DNA of 13,548 nt from CAZLBV01 sp964557845. Its GTDB lineage: Bacteria > Acidobacteriota > Aminicenantia > Aminicenantales > Aminicenantaceae. The notes beneath the pieces were generated by a model. It worked only from the letters and a program-made list of their open reading frames with translations, was not told the DNA's origin and did not search any database. Below are positions 6,928-13,548 of this stretch, in pieces (the first letter of the stretch is position 1; each line of letters begins with the position of its first letter). The translations under genes were made by a program, and so were the position numbers. Where the stretch lies: NCBI GenBank assembly GCA_964557845.1, contig CAZLBV010000019.1, positions 1-13,548 on the forward strand. The letters run 5' to 3'.

Positions 6928-7893
6928 ATGAAAAAACGAAAAAATCATTGGATTTTGGCTATTGGGGCTTTCCTAATTTTGCTTGTATTCAGCGAAGCAG
7001 TTGTTATCGAGACATTCAAGCCAAAAATCGAATCACAGGAGAATTCCCTTCAGAAGTATCTTCCTCCAGGGGATATCGATGTTTGGGGAAGAAATTATTC
7101 TTCGGAAGAATATGAGGGGGAAAACCTTTATCTTTATATAAACGGCGGAGCGGAGATCTACCATGAATTCGGCTTTCAGAGAGTACTTGTGCAGGATTAT
7201 AAAAATGACAACGACAAGTCGATCTCCCTTGAACTATATGAAATGACCGATCCTGAAAGTGCTTTTGGTATTTATACTTTTAAGCGGGGTGATTCAGGAG
7301 ATAGTTTAGCGCTAGGGAATGAAGGATCGCTGGAAGATTATTATCTGAATTTCTGGAAGGGAAGGTTTTTAGTCACGATCACCGGATTTGACAGAGATGA
7401 GGAGACTATTAAAGGATTGAAAACGATTGCTAAGGCTGTGGATGATCTGATCCCTGATTCCTGCAAACCCCCTGATCTGGTCGGTCTTCTGCCGGATCAG
7501 GGATTGGAAAGAGAAAAAATTAAATATTTTAAGGGGCATTTGGCTTTATTCAACAACTATCCTTTTTTCTCTGAAGATATTTTTTCTTTGAAAAGGGGTG
7601 TACGGGGAAGTTATTCTCAAGGGTTTAGCTTGTTTGTTTTCGAATATCCGGGTGAAGAGGAACGCCAAAAAATTTTTCTTGAGGCAGTACAAAAATTCAG
7701 GCAAAGTGACCGATACCAAGGATCTGATATAGATGGCGTAAAAGATTTTATAGTACTATCACCAGAGGGTGAAAGGGTAGCATTAGAATATTATCGTAAT
7801 TATATTTTGATTGTTTTTGGAGATTTTTCCGTCAAAGAAAAAACGGATGTTGTGGATCGATTTAAAGAAAGACTAGGAAGAACTGGTCCATAG
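6928..7893 (+). CDS. Exported DUF6599-like protein
   Basis: The 321-residue protein has a basic N-terminus (MKKRKNH) and a hydrophobic stretch (about 9-26), consistent with a signal peptide or anchor. The remainder looks like the DUF6599 family: the conserved L-Y-x-Y-I-N-G-G-A-E-I-Y-x-E-F-G-F motif (about 70-86) and ELYEMTDPESAFGIYTFKRG (about 105-124). A second half follows with an LPDQGL...KYFKGHLAL segment that typically repeats the fold. The function of this family is unknown to me; it is common in Acidobacteria-type genomes. The ATG at 6928 is preceded by a weak purine stretch (GAAGAAAG), and the gene sits 18 bp after the S41 remnant stop. It converges on the receiver gene with a 70-bp gap in which I see no strong terminator. 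Confidence 0.82.
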   Translation: MKKRKNHWILAIGAFLILLVFSEAVVIETFKPKIESQENSLQKYLPPGDIDVWGRNYSSEEYEGENLYLYINGGAEIYHEFGFQRVLVQDYKNDNDKSISLELYEMTDPESAFGIYTFKRGDSGDSLALGNEGSLEDYYLNFWKGRFLVTITGFDRDEETIKGLKTIAKAVDDLIPDSCKPPDLVGLLPDQGLEREKIKYFKGHLALFNNYPFFSEDIFSLKRGVRGSYSQGFSLFVFEYPGEEERQKIFLEAVQKFRQSDRYQGSDIDGVKDFIVLSPEGERVALEYYRNYILIVFGDFSVKEKTDVVDRFKERLGRTGP

Positions 7894-7963
7894 CTTGATT
7901 AAGATTTAAAAAGAAATACTTCATGTTTTTAGAAATAATAAAGGTTATTTAAAGCAAATGGTT

Positions 7964-8350
7964 CTATACCCGCTCTAAATTCTCGTTTTTGGAATGTAAA
8001 AGATAATCGATAGATTGGGTAAGAGCAGTCAGGTCCAGAGGTTTTACAAAAAAGCGGGCGATTGAAAGTCTTTTTAATTCTTCCGGGGTTATCAGATCAG
8101 GATAGGCCGATATCATGATTACTTCACCGGGATAGCCGGCTTTTCTGAAATAGCGGATCATTTCAATGCCGTCGATATTCGGCAGCTTTAGATCGGAAAT
8201 AATTAGGTCGATCTGAGAGTTTTTAAATCTCTGAATGGCTTCAAGGGAAGTTTTCGCCAGATAAACATTATAATATTCATTAAGGATCATAAAAAATGTT
8301 TTTCTTATGCTGTCATCATCATCTACGACAACAATTCTTTTCTTTATCAT
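7964..8350 (-). CDS. Stand-alone response-regulator receiver (CheY-like) protein
   Basis: From the ATG at 8350 the protein is a single receiver domain of 128 residues with no output domain. It has the acidic cluster VVVDDDDS near the start, the phospho-acceptor in LIISDLKLPNIDG, Ser in the switch position (IMISAY) and Lys in FFVKPLD, so the phosphorylation site is complete. The frame extends upstream to a GTG at 8383 (139 residues), but the added residues are hydrophilic and atypical and that GTG has no ribosome site, so I prefer the ATG. A sigma-54-type promoter lies at 8426-8412, with predicted start near 8400. The protein probably relays or modulates phosphate in a two-component network. 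The likely partner is the kinase encoded at 10160-11638, but no direct evidence links them. Confidence 0.9.
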   Translation of the reverse strand: MIKKRIVVVDDDDSIRKTFFMILNEYYNVYLAKTSLEAIQRFKNSQIDLIISDLKLPNIDGIEMIRYFRKAGYPGEVIMISAYPDLITPEELKRLSIARFFVKPLDLTALTQSIDYLLHSKNENLERV

Positions 8351-8411
8351 CTCATTGTCTCTTGTCTGTTTGTTTTTACGCACTGTTAAATTTTTTGAAC
8401 GTAATTTTTAT

Positions 8412-8426
8412 GCATGATTTGTGCCA
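8412..8426 (-). promoter_or_regulatory. Sigma-54 (-24/-12) promoter of the receiver gene
   Basis: On the minus strand 8426-8412 reads TGGCACAAATCATGC. This matches the TGGCAC -24 box fully, has the exact GG-N10-GC spacing, and shows one mismatch in the -12 box (ATGC for TTGC). The predicted transcript begins near 8400, 50 bases before the ATG at 8350. An NtrC-type activator is encoded upstream on the same strand, which makes it the obvious candidate regulator. Confidence 0.75.
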
Positions 8427-8448
8427 TCTTCATAAATACTCTATAAGG

Positions 8449-8461
8449 CAGGAGATTCCTG
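8449..8461. promoter_or_regulatory. Short palindrome upstream of the sigma-54 promoter
   Basis: CAGGA-GAT-TCCTG is a perfect inverted repeat with a 3-base centre, about 55 bases upstream of the predicted start of the receiver transcript. It could be an activator binding site, but no second copy was found upstream of the other sigma-54 promoter, so this is weak. Confidence 0.2.
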
Positions 8462-8537
8462 ATAAGACGAGTTTTCCTATCATTTGGGGTAAGATTGTTT
8501 ACAGGAAGTAAAACCCATTTACACACCTGAATTATTT

Positions 8538-8651
8538 GTAAATAATGCTGATCCTATATTTTCTCCAAGAAATAATTTAAACAGATCAAAACAAACAATA
8601 TTATTCTTTGCATCCATCATTCTAATTTGACATATAATCAGCATTATTTAC
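8538..8651. repeat. 114-bp inverted-repeat (MITE-like) element
   Basis: GTAAATAATGCTGAT at 8538-8552 is the exact reverse complement of 8637-8651. The centre is AT-rich without a gene. The right end merges into the structured repeat at 8641-8772, so the two together may form one composite element of about 235 bp. Its ends resemble those of the element at 1-119 (GC[C/T]GAT core). The rest of the 445-bp gene-free stretch 8384-8828 holds the sigma-54 promoter, this element, the structured repeat and the operon 3' end. Confidence 0.6.
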
Positions 8652-8772
8652 CCTATGGGCGCGGCCGATCTCAGCACAAACAACTTCACTGCCCTGAATT
8701 CGCGGTAGTTTACTACAGCTTCATTCAGGGCATCTTGTGTTTGCACTAACGTCGACGCGCAAATAATCCAGG
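8641..8772 (+). repeat. Copy B of structured dispersed intergenic repeat
   Basis: This copy runs from GCATTATTTACCC to AATAATCCAGG. Its centre is an imperfect palindrome in which TGCCCTGAAT (8688-8697) pairs with ATTCAGGGCA about 24 bases later, with a further outer pairing of GCACAAAC-like and TGTTTGC-like arms. The reverse complement of 13418-13548 has the same start, end, length and internal landmarks (GGCG.GCCGA, ACAGCTTCA). Part of it also matches 241-300. No protein is encoded. It lies just downstream of the activator gene and might also act as an operon end or a processing structure. Confidence 0.75.
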
Positions 8773-8828
8773 TAATATTGTTTATTCGTACGGGAGCGGC
8801 TGATATCAGTAAAAACAAAAAAGCGGAG

Positions 8829-10163
8829 CTAAAACTCGAGGGAATATTCCTTGATCTTTTTATCCAGGGTAGGCCGGCTTATTTTGAGAATCTTGCAGGC
8901 TTGGGTTTTATTTCCTCTGGTCAATTTAAGGACATGCTGAATATATTTTTTTTCAACTTCCTTTATGGGGACCAACTCTTCCTCGAATAATTTTTTCTTG
9001 CCGCCTTCCAGAGGAAGATTTTCTTCAAGGATGATATCCCCTTTTGCGAGTATAACGGCACGAGTTAAAGCGTTCTCCAATTCCCGCACGTTTCCTCTCC
9101 AGGTGCGGTTGACCAGCAATTTCATTACATGATGAGGCACCTTGCGCACATTTTTCCGGAGCTCCCGGTTGATCTTTTCCAAGAGGTAAGCCACTAATTC
9201 GGGAATATCTTCTTTCCTTTCCGCCAAAGGAGGCAGGGTGATCTCTACGACTTTTAATCTGTAGTAAAGGTCTTCACGAAAAAATCCTTTCTCCACAAGA
9301 GATTTCAACTGTTTATTGGTGGCGGCAATAATTCTTGCTTCTGTATTGAGGACTTTTTCTCCCCCGACTTTCATGAAATCCCTGGATTCGATGACTCTTA
9401 GCAGTTTAGACTGCAGGTTAGTAGATATGTCTCCGACCTCATCCAAGAAAAGGGTTCCTTTACCTGCGATCTCGAATTTTCCTTTGGTCTCGCAGACCGC
9501 ATCGGTAAAAGCCCCTTTAACATGGCCGAACAGTTCACTCTCAAGCAGAGTGTCGGATATAGCTGAGCAATTAATCACAATAAACGGTTCACTGCTGTAG
9601 GGGCTGTTATAGTGGATGGCTTTTGCGACTAATTCTTTCCCGGTTCCGCTTTCTCCTTCTATGAGAACATTAGTCCGGGTATTGGCTACCGATCCGATCA
9701 TCTTAAAAACTTCTCTCATGGGTGCAGAGTGTCCGATGATATTGTCAATGGTATATTCTTTCTGTTTCTCTTCAACTATAAAGGTGAGTTTATCCTCGAG
9801 GTTTTTAACCTGGAAAGCCTTTTGTATGGTGATATCGAGTTCGACATAATCCAAGGGTTTTACCAGATATTCAAAGGCCCCTGACTTGATCGCTTCGATG
9901 GTGGTTTTCATATCATCATAGGCAGTCATGATTATGATGCTGGAATTTGGATTCTGTGATTTTATGTTTTTCAGGGTTACCAATCCGTCCATATCCGGTA
10001 AACGAATATCGAGGATAACTAGATCTGGGCCGGATTCATTGAATTTTTTAAGCCCCTCTTCTCCTGTTTCCGCCGTAATAATCTCAAAGTCTTTAGCGGC
10101 CAGGTGAGCCGATAAGGTTTTTCTGATCAATGGATCATCATCAATGATTAGTATAGATTTCAT
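8829..10163 (-). CDS. NtrC-family sigma-54-dependent response regulator
   Basis: This 444-residue protein has the full three-domain layout. The receiver (about 1-120) has DDD at 8-10, phospho-acceptor Asp52, Thr80 and Lys102. The AAA+ domain (about 142-380) has Walker A GESGTGKE (170-177), the sigma-54 contact loop GAFTDA (218-223; the usual form is GAFTGA), Walker B TLFLDE and the FREDLYYRL arginine region. A Fis-type helix-turn-helix ends the protein (about 405-442: NKTQACKILKISRPTLDKKI). When phosphorylated it should bind upstream sites and drive open-complex formation by sigma-54 polymerase. Its ATG overlaps the kinase stop as ATGA, and AAGGAG lies 5 bases upstream inside the kinase gene. 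Two -24/-12 promoters in the window (13302-13288 and 8426-8412) are likely targets. Confidence 0.96.
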   Translation of the reverse strand: MKSILIIDDDPLIRKTLSAHLAAKDFEIITAETGEEGLKKFNESGPDLVILDIRLPDMDGLVTLKNIKSQNPNSSIIIMTAYDDMKTTIEAIKSGAFEYLVKPLDYVELDITIQKAFQVKNLEDKLTFIVEEKQKEYTIDNIIGHSAPMREVFKMIGSVANTRTNVLIEGESGTGKELVAKAIHYNSPYSSEPFIVINCSAISDTLLESELFGHVKGAFTDAVCETKGKFEIAGKGTLFLDEVGDISTNLQSKLLRVIESRDFMKVGGEKVLNTEARIIAATNKQLKSLVEKGFFREDLYYRLKVVEITLPPLAERKEDIPELVAYLLEKINRELRKNVRKVPHHVMKLLVNRTWRGNVRELENALTRAVILAKGDIILEENLPLEGGKKKLFEEELVPIKEVEKKYIQHVLKLTRGNKTQACKILKISRPTLDKKIKEYSLEF

Positions 10164-11638
10164 TTTTCTCCTTGACAGGGAAGGATGATCTCAAAGCAGG
10201 AACTGCGATCCCCTTTTCCTTTTACTTTTATGGTGCCGCTATGCTGTTCGATTATCTTTCTGGCGTTAGCAAGCCCTAATCCAAAACCGGAAGATTTAGT
10301 TGTGAAAAAAGGCTCGAAAATGTTTTCCCAATCGCTTTTGGGTATTCCAACGCCGTTGTTGGAGATCTCGATCTTAACCTTATTTCCTGAATCCTTGGAG
10401 ATTCGATCAAGCGCAATCTTGATCCTGCCGTTTTTCCCCACAGCTTCGCAGGCGTTTCTAAAAATATTTAAAATGACCTGCCGGATCTTATCTCCATCCA
10501 CCATTACCGGCGGCAAATTTCTCTTTATGTTTATTTCCAGGTTGATATTTTTTAATTCCAGGTAATCATTGATCATTTTTACTGAGGATTCAATGATCTG
10601 TTCCATAGGGAAAGGAGTGAGATTGAGCTCTGATACCCGCGTAAAGTTGAGCATCTCCTTTATGAAATTTTCGATTTGGTTGATGCCGTCCTGTGAAATT
10701 TCCAAGTGGCCTTTTTCTAATATATTGAGATGGTCACTCTCTGATAATTTTTGGATATTCAATTTTACCGAGGTCAAAGGATTCCTTATCTCATGAGCAA
10801 TGGTGGCAGAAATTCGTCCTATCGATGCAAGTTTTTCAGCTTGGATGAGTTTTTTATTGGCCAGTTCTATTTTTTTTCTGGATATAAGGAGTTGCCTGCT
10901 CATCTCATTAAAACTTTTGGCCAGATCTCCGGTCTCATCTCTTGAAGGGATGTCGATCTTATGAGAGAAATTTCCTCTTGATATTTTTATTGTCCCCTCA
11001 ACTAATTTTTTCATAGGCCCGGTGATTCTTTTAGCGAGGACAACCGCGCCGATAATTCCCAAAAAAATGGCGCCCAGCCCGATAAGCAGCAATTTTAGAC
11101 GGGTCTGGTTGATCTCAGCATACATATCTTCTAGAGACAGGCCGATTTTAAGGGATCCCCATCTTCTTGATGATCCTTCTACGAAAATAGGACTTTCTAT
11201 TTCAAGAATGGGAATCGAATTTCCCGGTATTAAGTCCTTTATTCTTTTTTCTCTGAAATATATCTCCCTATTTTCAAGGTCTTGATTGAGATTGCTTGTA
11301 CCCAGGAAAACAGGATTGTCAGTAATAAAATCATTGGCAGCAAAAAGAATTCCCTCGCGGTCATAAAATACGGCATAGACCAGCTTTTCATCTATTTGCT
11401 TCTCGATATTTTCTTTTACGTCTCTATTCCTGGCAACCATGAAATCTTGAAGATTAAGTTGAATAAGATATTTGGCGATCAGTTCACCTTTACTTTTCTG
11501 TTCATCCAGAATTGAGTTCACCTCTCTCTGTTCAATCAGAAATAGGATAGAAGCTCCCATGAAGACAAGTAAAGATACTACGGCGACAATGAGTTTTTGG
11601 CTTAATGAAAGCGGTAATTTTATTTTAATTTTCTTCAC
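10160..11638 (-). CDS. Membrane sensor histidine kinase
   Basis: The 492-residue protein has two membrane helices (about 14-35 and 182-204) that frame a periplasmic sensor region of about 145 residues. HAMP follows (about 203-255), then the dimerisation/phospho-acceptor domain with HEIRNPL (His282) and an ATP-binding domain. In that domain are NIFRNACEAV (N box, Asn396), NNGVGIP (G1; Asn where Asp is most usual, a known variant), FEPFFTTK (F box) and GFGLGLA (G2). It should autophosphorylate on His282 and pass phosphate to the adjacent NtrC-type regulator. The start is GTG at 11638, overlapping the binding-protein stop as GTGA; the stop overlaps the regulator's ATG. These overlaps imply translational coupling in a three-gene unit. 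The ligand could be the loaded state of the binding protein encoded just before it. Confidence 0.96.
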   Translation of the reverse strand: MKKIKIKLPLSLSQKLIVAVVSLLVFMGASILFLIEQREVNSILDEQKSKGELIAKYLIQLNLQDFMVARNRDVKENIEKQIDEKLVYAVFYDREGILFAANDFITDNPVFLGTSNLNQDLENREIYFREKRIKDLIPGNSIPILEIESPIFVEGSSRRWGSLKIGLSLEDMYAEINQTRLKLLLIGLGAIFLGIIGAVVLAKRITGPMKKLVEGTIKISRGNFSHKIDIPSRDETGDLAKSFNEMSRQLLISRKKIELANKKLIQAEKLASIGRISATIAHEIRNPLTSVKLNIQKLSESDHLNILEKGHLEISQDGINQIENFIKEMLNFTRVSELNLTPFPMEQIIESSVKMINDYLELKNINLEINIKRNLPPVMVDGDKIRQVILNIFRNACEAVGKNGRIKIALDRISKDSGNKVKIEISNNGVGIPKSDWENIFEPFFTTKSSGFGLGLANARKIIEQHSGTIKVKGKGDRSSCFEIILPCQGEK

Positions 11639-13239
11639 TTATCCAGCCAAATCTTACTTGCATCCAGATAATAAAGCCCCAGGGGAGGAACCTCCACTCC
11701 TCTGACATACGGTTGCATGGCGATTTGGTTTTGATAGGAATAAAGAGGGATTGCCGGGACATCCCAAAATAAAATTTCCTCGATCAAATGAAATAATTCT
11801 GTTCTTTTTTTCCGGCTTCTTTCAGTATCTGCTTCGAGTATGAATTCATCTAATTGGGGATTGGTGTAACCGAAGACATTGAATATCGATTCTGAATAAA
11901 ACAGAGGTCTGATCATGTCTTCTGGATCCGGTGTGGTTAATAAATGACCGATCAAAATAAGATAAGGGGATGATTGAATTTTGATTTCATTTAGTGAGGT
12001 ATAAAATCTAAGCTGTAATCTGATACCAAAAGGGGAGAGTTGGTCTTTGATCTCTTTGAAAATATTGTATTTAGATTCAGTCCTGGGTGCATCGATAAAA
12101 AAATTAAGGGATGGAAATACATTTTCTTCCAAAAATCCTGCCTCAGCCAATAAAACCCGGACTTCTTCCGGATCATGATCAACATTTTCTTTTGGGATTA
12201 TAAAACCGGGAACTCTAAGAGGTATGTAATTATTTATAGGACGGCGGATGGATTTTAAGTCACTGGCGGCGTCGGCAACAGCCTGTTTATCCAGCGCTAA
12301 AGAAATAGCTCTTCTCACCGAAGGATTATTTAGGGGTGGGATGTGGCAGCTCATGCCTAAGAAGAGATGAGTGAGAGGGTCATCCTGAAAAATCTTATAA
12401 TCTGAATTGAGTAGCTTAGTGCTGATGACCGGAATCGAATCGATCTCTCCATTTATGAAATGGTCGAGTGTATAAAGAGGACAAAATTCAACCGCATCCA
12501 GATAGGGAGGCTCCCCAAAGTACTCATTATTACGGGTAAGATGAACGCCGGCAATCTCCAATTTATTGGTTCTTAAATAGTAATCGAATTTAAATGGTCC
12601 GGTACCTGATGGCTTGCGAAAGAAACCGCTGCCTTCGCTGTTGAGTTTATCTTGAGGAAGGATCTTGCAAAAGGGCATACTGAGAAGATATAGGGATGAA
12701 TAATAAGGTTTTGTCCAGGTGATTTCAAAAATATATTTATCCAGGACTTCATACCCTTTGACAGTTGCGGCCTTTCCATCTCTGAAATCCTTCGCACCTA
12801 ACACTCGTGTCACAAAGAAAAGATAGTATGGTGACCCGGTTGACTTATCCAGAATTCTTTCCAGGGTGAATTTAACATCCTCTGCGGTCAGTTCTTCTCC
12901 GTTGTGGAATTTAACTCCTTTTTTCAGAAAAAATTTGTATTTGGTTCCATCGGCGGAGATAGACCAATATTCTGCCAGTGCAGGCATCGGATTCAGATTT
13001 TTATCGAGATGAACCAGTCCATCATATATCTGTTCAGAAATAAATATATAGGAAGAGGGGCTAGCCGGATCGAGTTGAGGATTGAATCTACTGGCAAATG
13101 CTTTCATCCGGAAAGTACCACCATATTTAGGAGTAGCCTGTGGGCTTTTTCTATAAGACGATATAGCGGGAATTAAAACAATAGAGATCAAGAAGAACAC
13201 TATCCATTTAAACCGGTTTAGATAAACCTTAACGCTCAT
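11635..13239 (-). CDS. Extracytoplasmic solute-binding protein family 5 (peptide/nickel type), probable co-sensor
   Basis: The 534-residue protein has a basic start and one hydrophobic segment (about 11-28), a signal peptide or uncleaved anchor without a lipobox Cys. The family 5 signature is clear: YGGTF near residue 39, then PALAEYW..SADGTKYKF.LKKGVKFHNGEELTAEDV (about 85-123), GTGPF (about 218), and the RRAISLALDK segment (about 318). The length is normal for OppA/DppA-type proteins, which bind oligopeptides or similar solutes. No permease or ATPase gene follows. Instead the stop overlaps the kinase start by 4 bp, so I infer a role in signal perception rather than transport, or shared with a distant transporter. 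A sigma-54 promoter lies 49 bp upstream. The ATG at 13239 has only a weak ribosome site (AAAGTGA). Confidence 0.93.
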   Translation of the reverse strand: MSVKVYLNRFKWIVFFLISIVLIPAISSYRKSPQATPKYGGTFRMKAFASRFNPQLDPASPSSYIFISEQIYDGLVHLDKNLNPMPALAEYWSISADGTKYKFFLKKGVKFHNGEELTAEDVKFTLERILDKSTGSPYYLFFVTRVLGAKDFRDGKAATVKGYEVLDKYIFEITWTKPYYSSLYLLSMPFCKILPQDKLNSEGSGFFRKPSGTGPFKFDYYLRTNKLEIAGVHLTRNNEYFGEPPYLDAVEFCPLYTLDHFINGEIDSIPVISTKLLNSDYKIFQDDPLTHLFLGMSCHIPPLNNPSVRRAISLALDKQAVADAASDLKSIRRPINNYIPLRVPGFIIPKENVDHDPEEVRVLLAEAGFLEENVFPSLNFFIDAPRTESKYNIFKEIKDQLSPFGIRLQLRFYTSLNEIKIQSSPYLILIGHLLTTPDPEDMIRPLFYSESIFNVFGYTNPQLDEFILEADTERSRKKRTELFHLIEEILFWDVPAIPLYSYQNQIAMQPYVRGVEVPPLGLYYLDASKIWLDK

Positions 13240-13287
13240 GCTATCACTTTAATAATAAAGAATCATAAGGTTAAAAGCAATCAAGCC

Positions 13288-13302
13288 GCAAATTTCATGC
13301 CA
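13288..13302 (-). promoter_or_regulatory. Sigma-54 (-24/-12) promoter of the binding protein-kinase-regulator operon
   Basis: On the minus strand 13302-13288 reads TGGCATGAAATTTGC, a full match to TGGCAY-N5-TTGC with the exact GG-N10-GC spacing. The predicted transcript starts near 13276, leaving a leader of about 37 bases before the ATG at 13239. The operon encodes an NtrC-type activator, so positive autoregulation is the natural reading. Apart from this promoter, the 309-bp gene-free stretch to the window end holds the repeat copy at 13418-13548 and AT-rich sequence, including the near-palindrome GTAAATAATTTTTAC (13375-13389). Confidence 0.85.
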
Positions 13303-13417
13303 CTTTTTTCAAAGGCGCTCACTCTGTTGGTTAAAGAAATTATTATCACCCAAAGTGTTTAGAATAGTTTAAAAGTAAATAATTTTTACATCCTGTCCGA
13401 TTCGATCAGTTTTTTAT

Positions 13418-13548
13418 CCTGGATTATTCACGAGACGAGATCAATGCAGCAGCGCGGCGTCGGGAAGTGAAGCTGTGGTTGTCCACTGCGAACTTTCCGC
13501 AACAAAGCTGATGCGTTGAGAGTCGGCTCGCCTTTAGGTAAAAAATGC
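13418..13548 (-). repeat. Copy C of structured dispersed intergenic repeat
   Basis: Read on the minus strand from 13548, this copy starts GCATTTTTTACC and ends AATAATCCAGG at 13418. That is 131 bases against 132 in the copy at 8641-8772. Shared landmarks include GGCG.GCCGA.CTCA.C, TTCGC.GT and ACAGCTTCA. The hairpin arms differ in sequence but still pair (GCATCAGC with GCTGCTGC, 7 of 8). Its first ten bases equal the reverse complement of bases 1-10, so the window is cut inside the associated inverted-repeat end. Confidence 0.7.

Noticed and set aside
8351..8383. GTG start of the receiver gene at 8383
   Set aside because: No ribosome site precedes it, and typical receivers begin with the M-x-K-K-R-I-V-V-V-D-D-D pattern found at 8350.
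9316..9849. Plus-strand frames opposite the sigma-54 activator gene
   Set aside because: They are antisense to the conserved AAA+ domain, whose motifs explain the sequence.
1..13548. Small circular replicon, because the first and last ten bases are identical
   Set aside because: Ten bases is too short to show circularity, the shared sequence is a repeat end, and the genes look chromosomal with no replication or mobilisation gene.
1..13548. CRISPR arrays, tRNA and rRNA genes
   Set aside because: No regularly spaced repeats, cloverleaf or rRNA-like sequence was seen on either strand.

Overview
The window is about 13.5 kb of moderately AT-rich bacterial chromosome from a double-membrane (Gram-negative type) organism. 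A secreted S9 peptidase, a YfbK-type von Willebrand protein with a carboxypeptidase-regulatory-like domain, a DUF6599-type protein, a relic of an S41 peptidase and several sigma-54-type regulatory genes together suggest Candidatus Aminicenantes or a relative in the Acidobacteriota. This placement comes from gene-family flavour only; there is no rRNA or other marker gene in the window.

Left part (1-2564): an inverted-repeat element (1-119) and a degraded copy of a dispersed intergenic repeat (241-300) precede a membrane-anchored coiled-coil/winged-helix-like protein (397-945). Convergent to it is a two-gene minus-strand operon: a degenerate MPN-like protein followed by an AMMECR1-domain protein. 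Divergent from that operon is a small parvulin-type lipoprotein, closed by a clear rho-independent terminator.

Middle part (2565-7893): a row of plus-strand envelope genes. These are a secreted prolyl-oligopeptidase-family (S9) peptidase with a TTG start and strong ribosome binding site, a secreted CarboxypepD_reg-vWA-YfbK protein, the 3' remnant of a lost S41 peptidase gene, and an exported DUF6599-like protein.

Right part (7964-13548), all on the minus strand: an operon of extracytoplasmic solute-binding protein (family 5), sensor histidine kinase and NtrC-type sigma-54 activator, joined by 4-bp start/stop overlaps. An orphan receiver-only protein lies beyond it. A near-perfect -24/-12 (sigma-54) promoter lies just upstream of the solute-binding protein gene, and a second good one lies just upstream of the orphan receiver gene. 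The region therefore reads as a self-contained peptide/solute-sensing circuit. The binding protein probably works as a co-sensor, since no ABC permease or ATPase follows it. The kinase phosphorylates the sigma-54 activator, which probably drives its own operon and the receiver protein.

A second theme is a family of structured intergenic repeats with three copies (241-300, 8641-8772 and 13548-13418 on the minus strand). Two are about 131 bp long and keep a hairpin architecture although their arm sequences differ. They associate with short inverted-repeat elements whose ends read TAAAAAATGCCGATA or GTAAATAATGCTGAT. The window itself begins and ends within such an end sequence.
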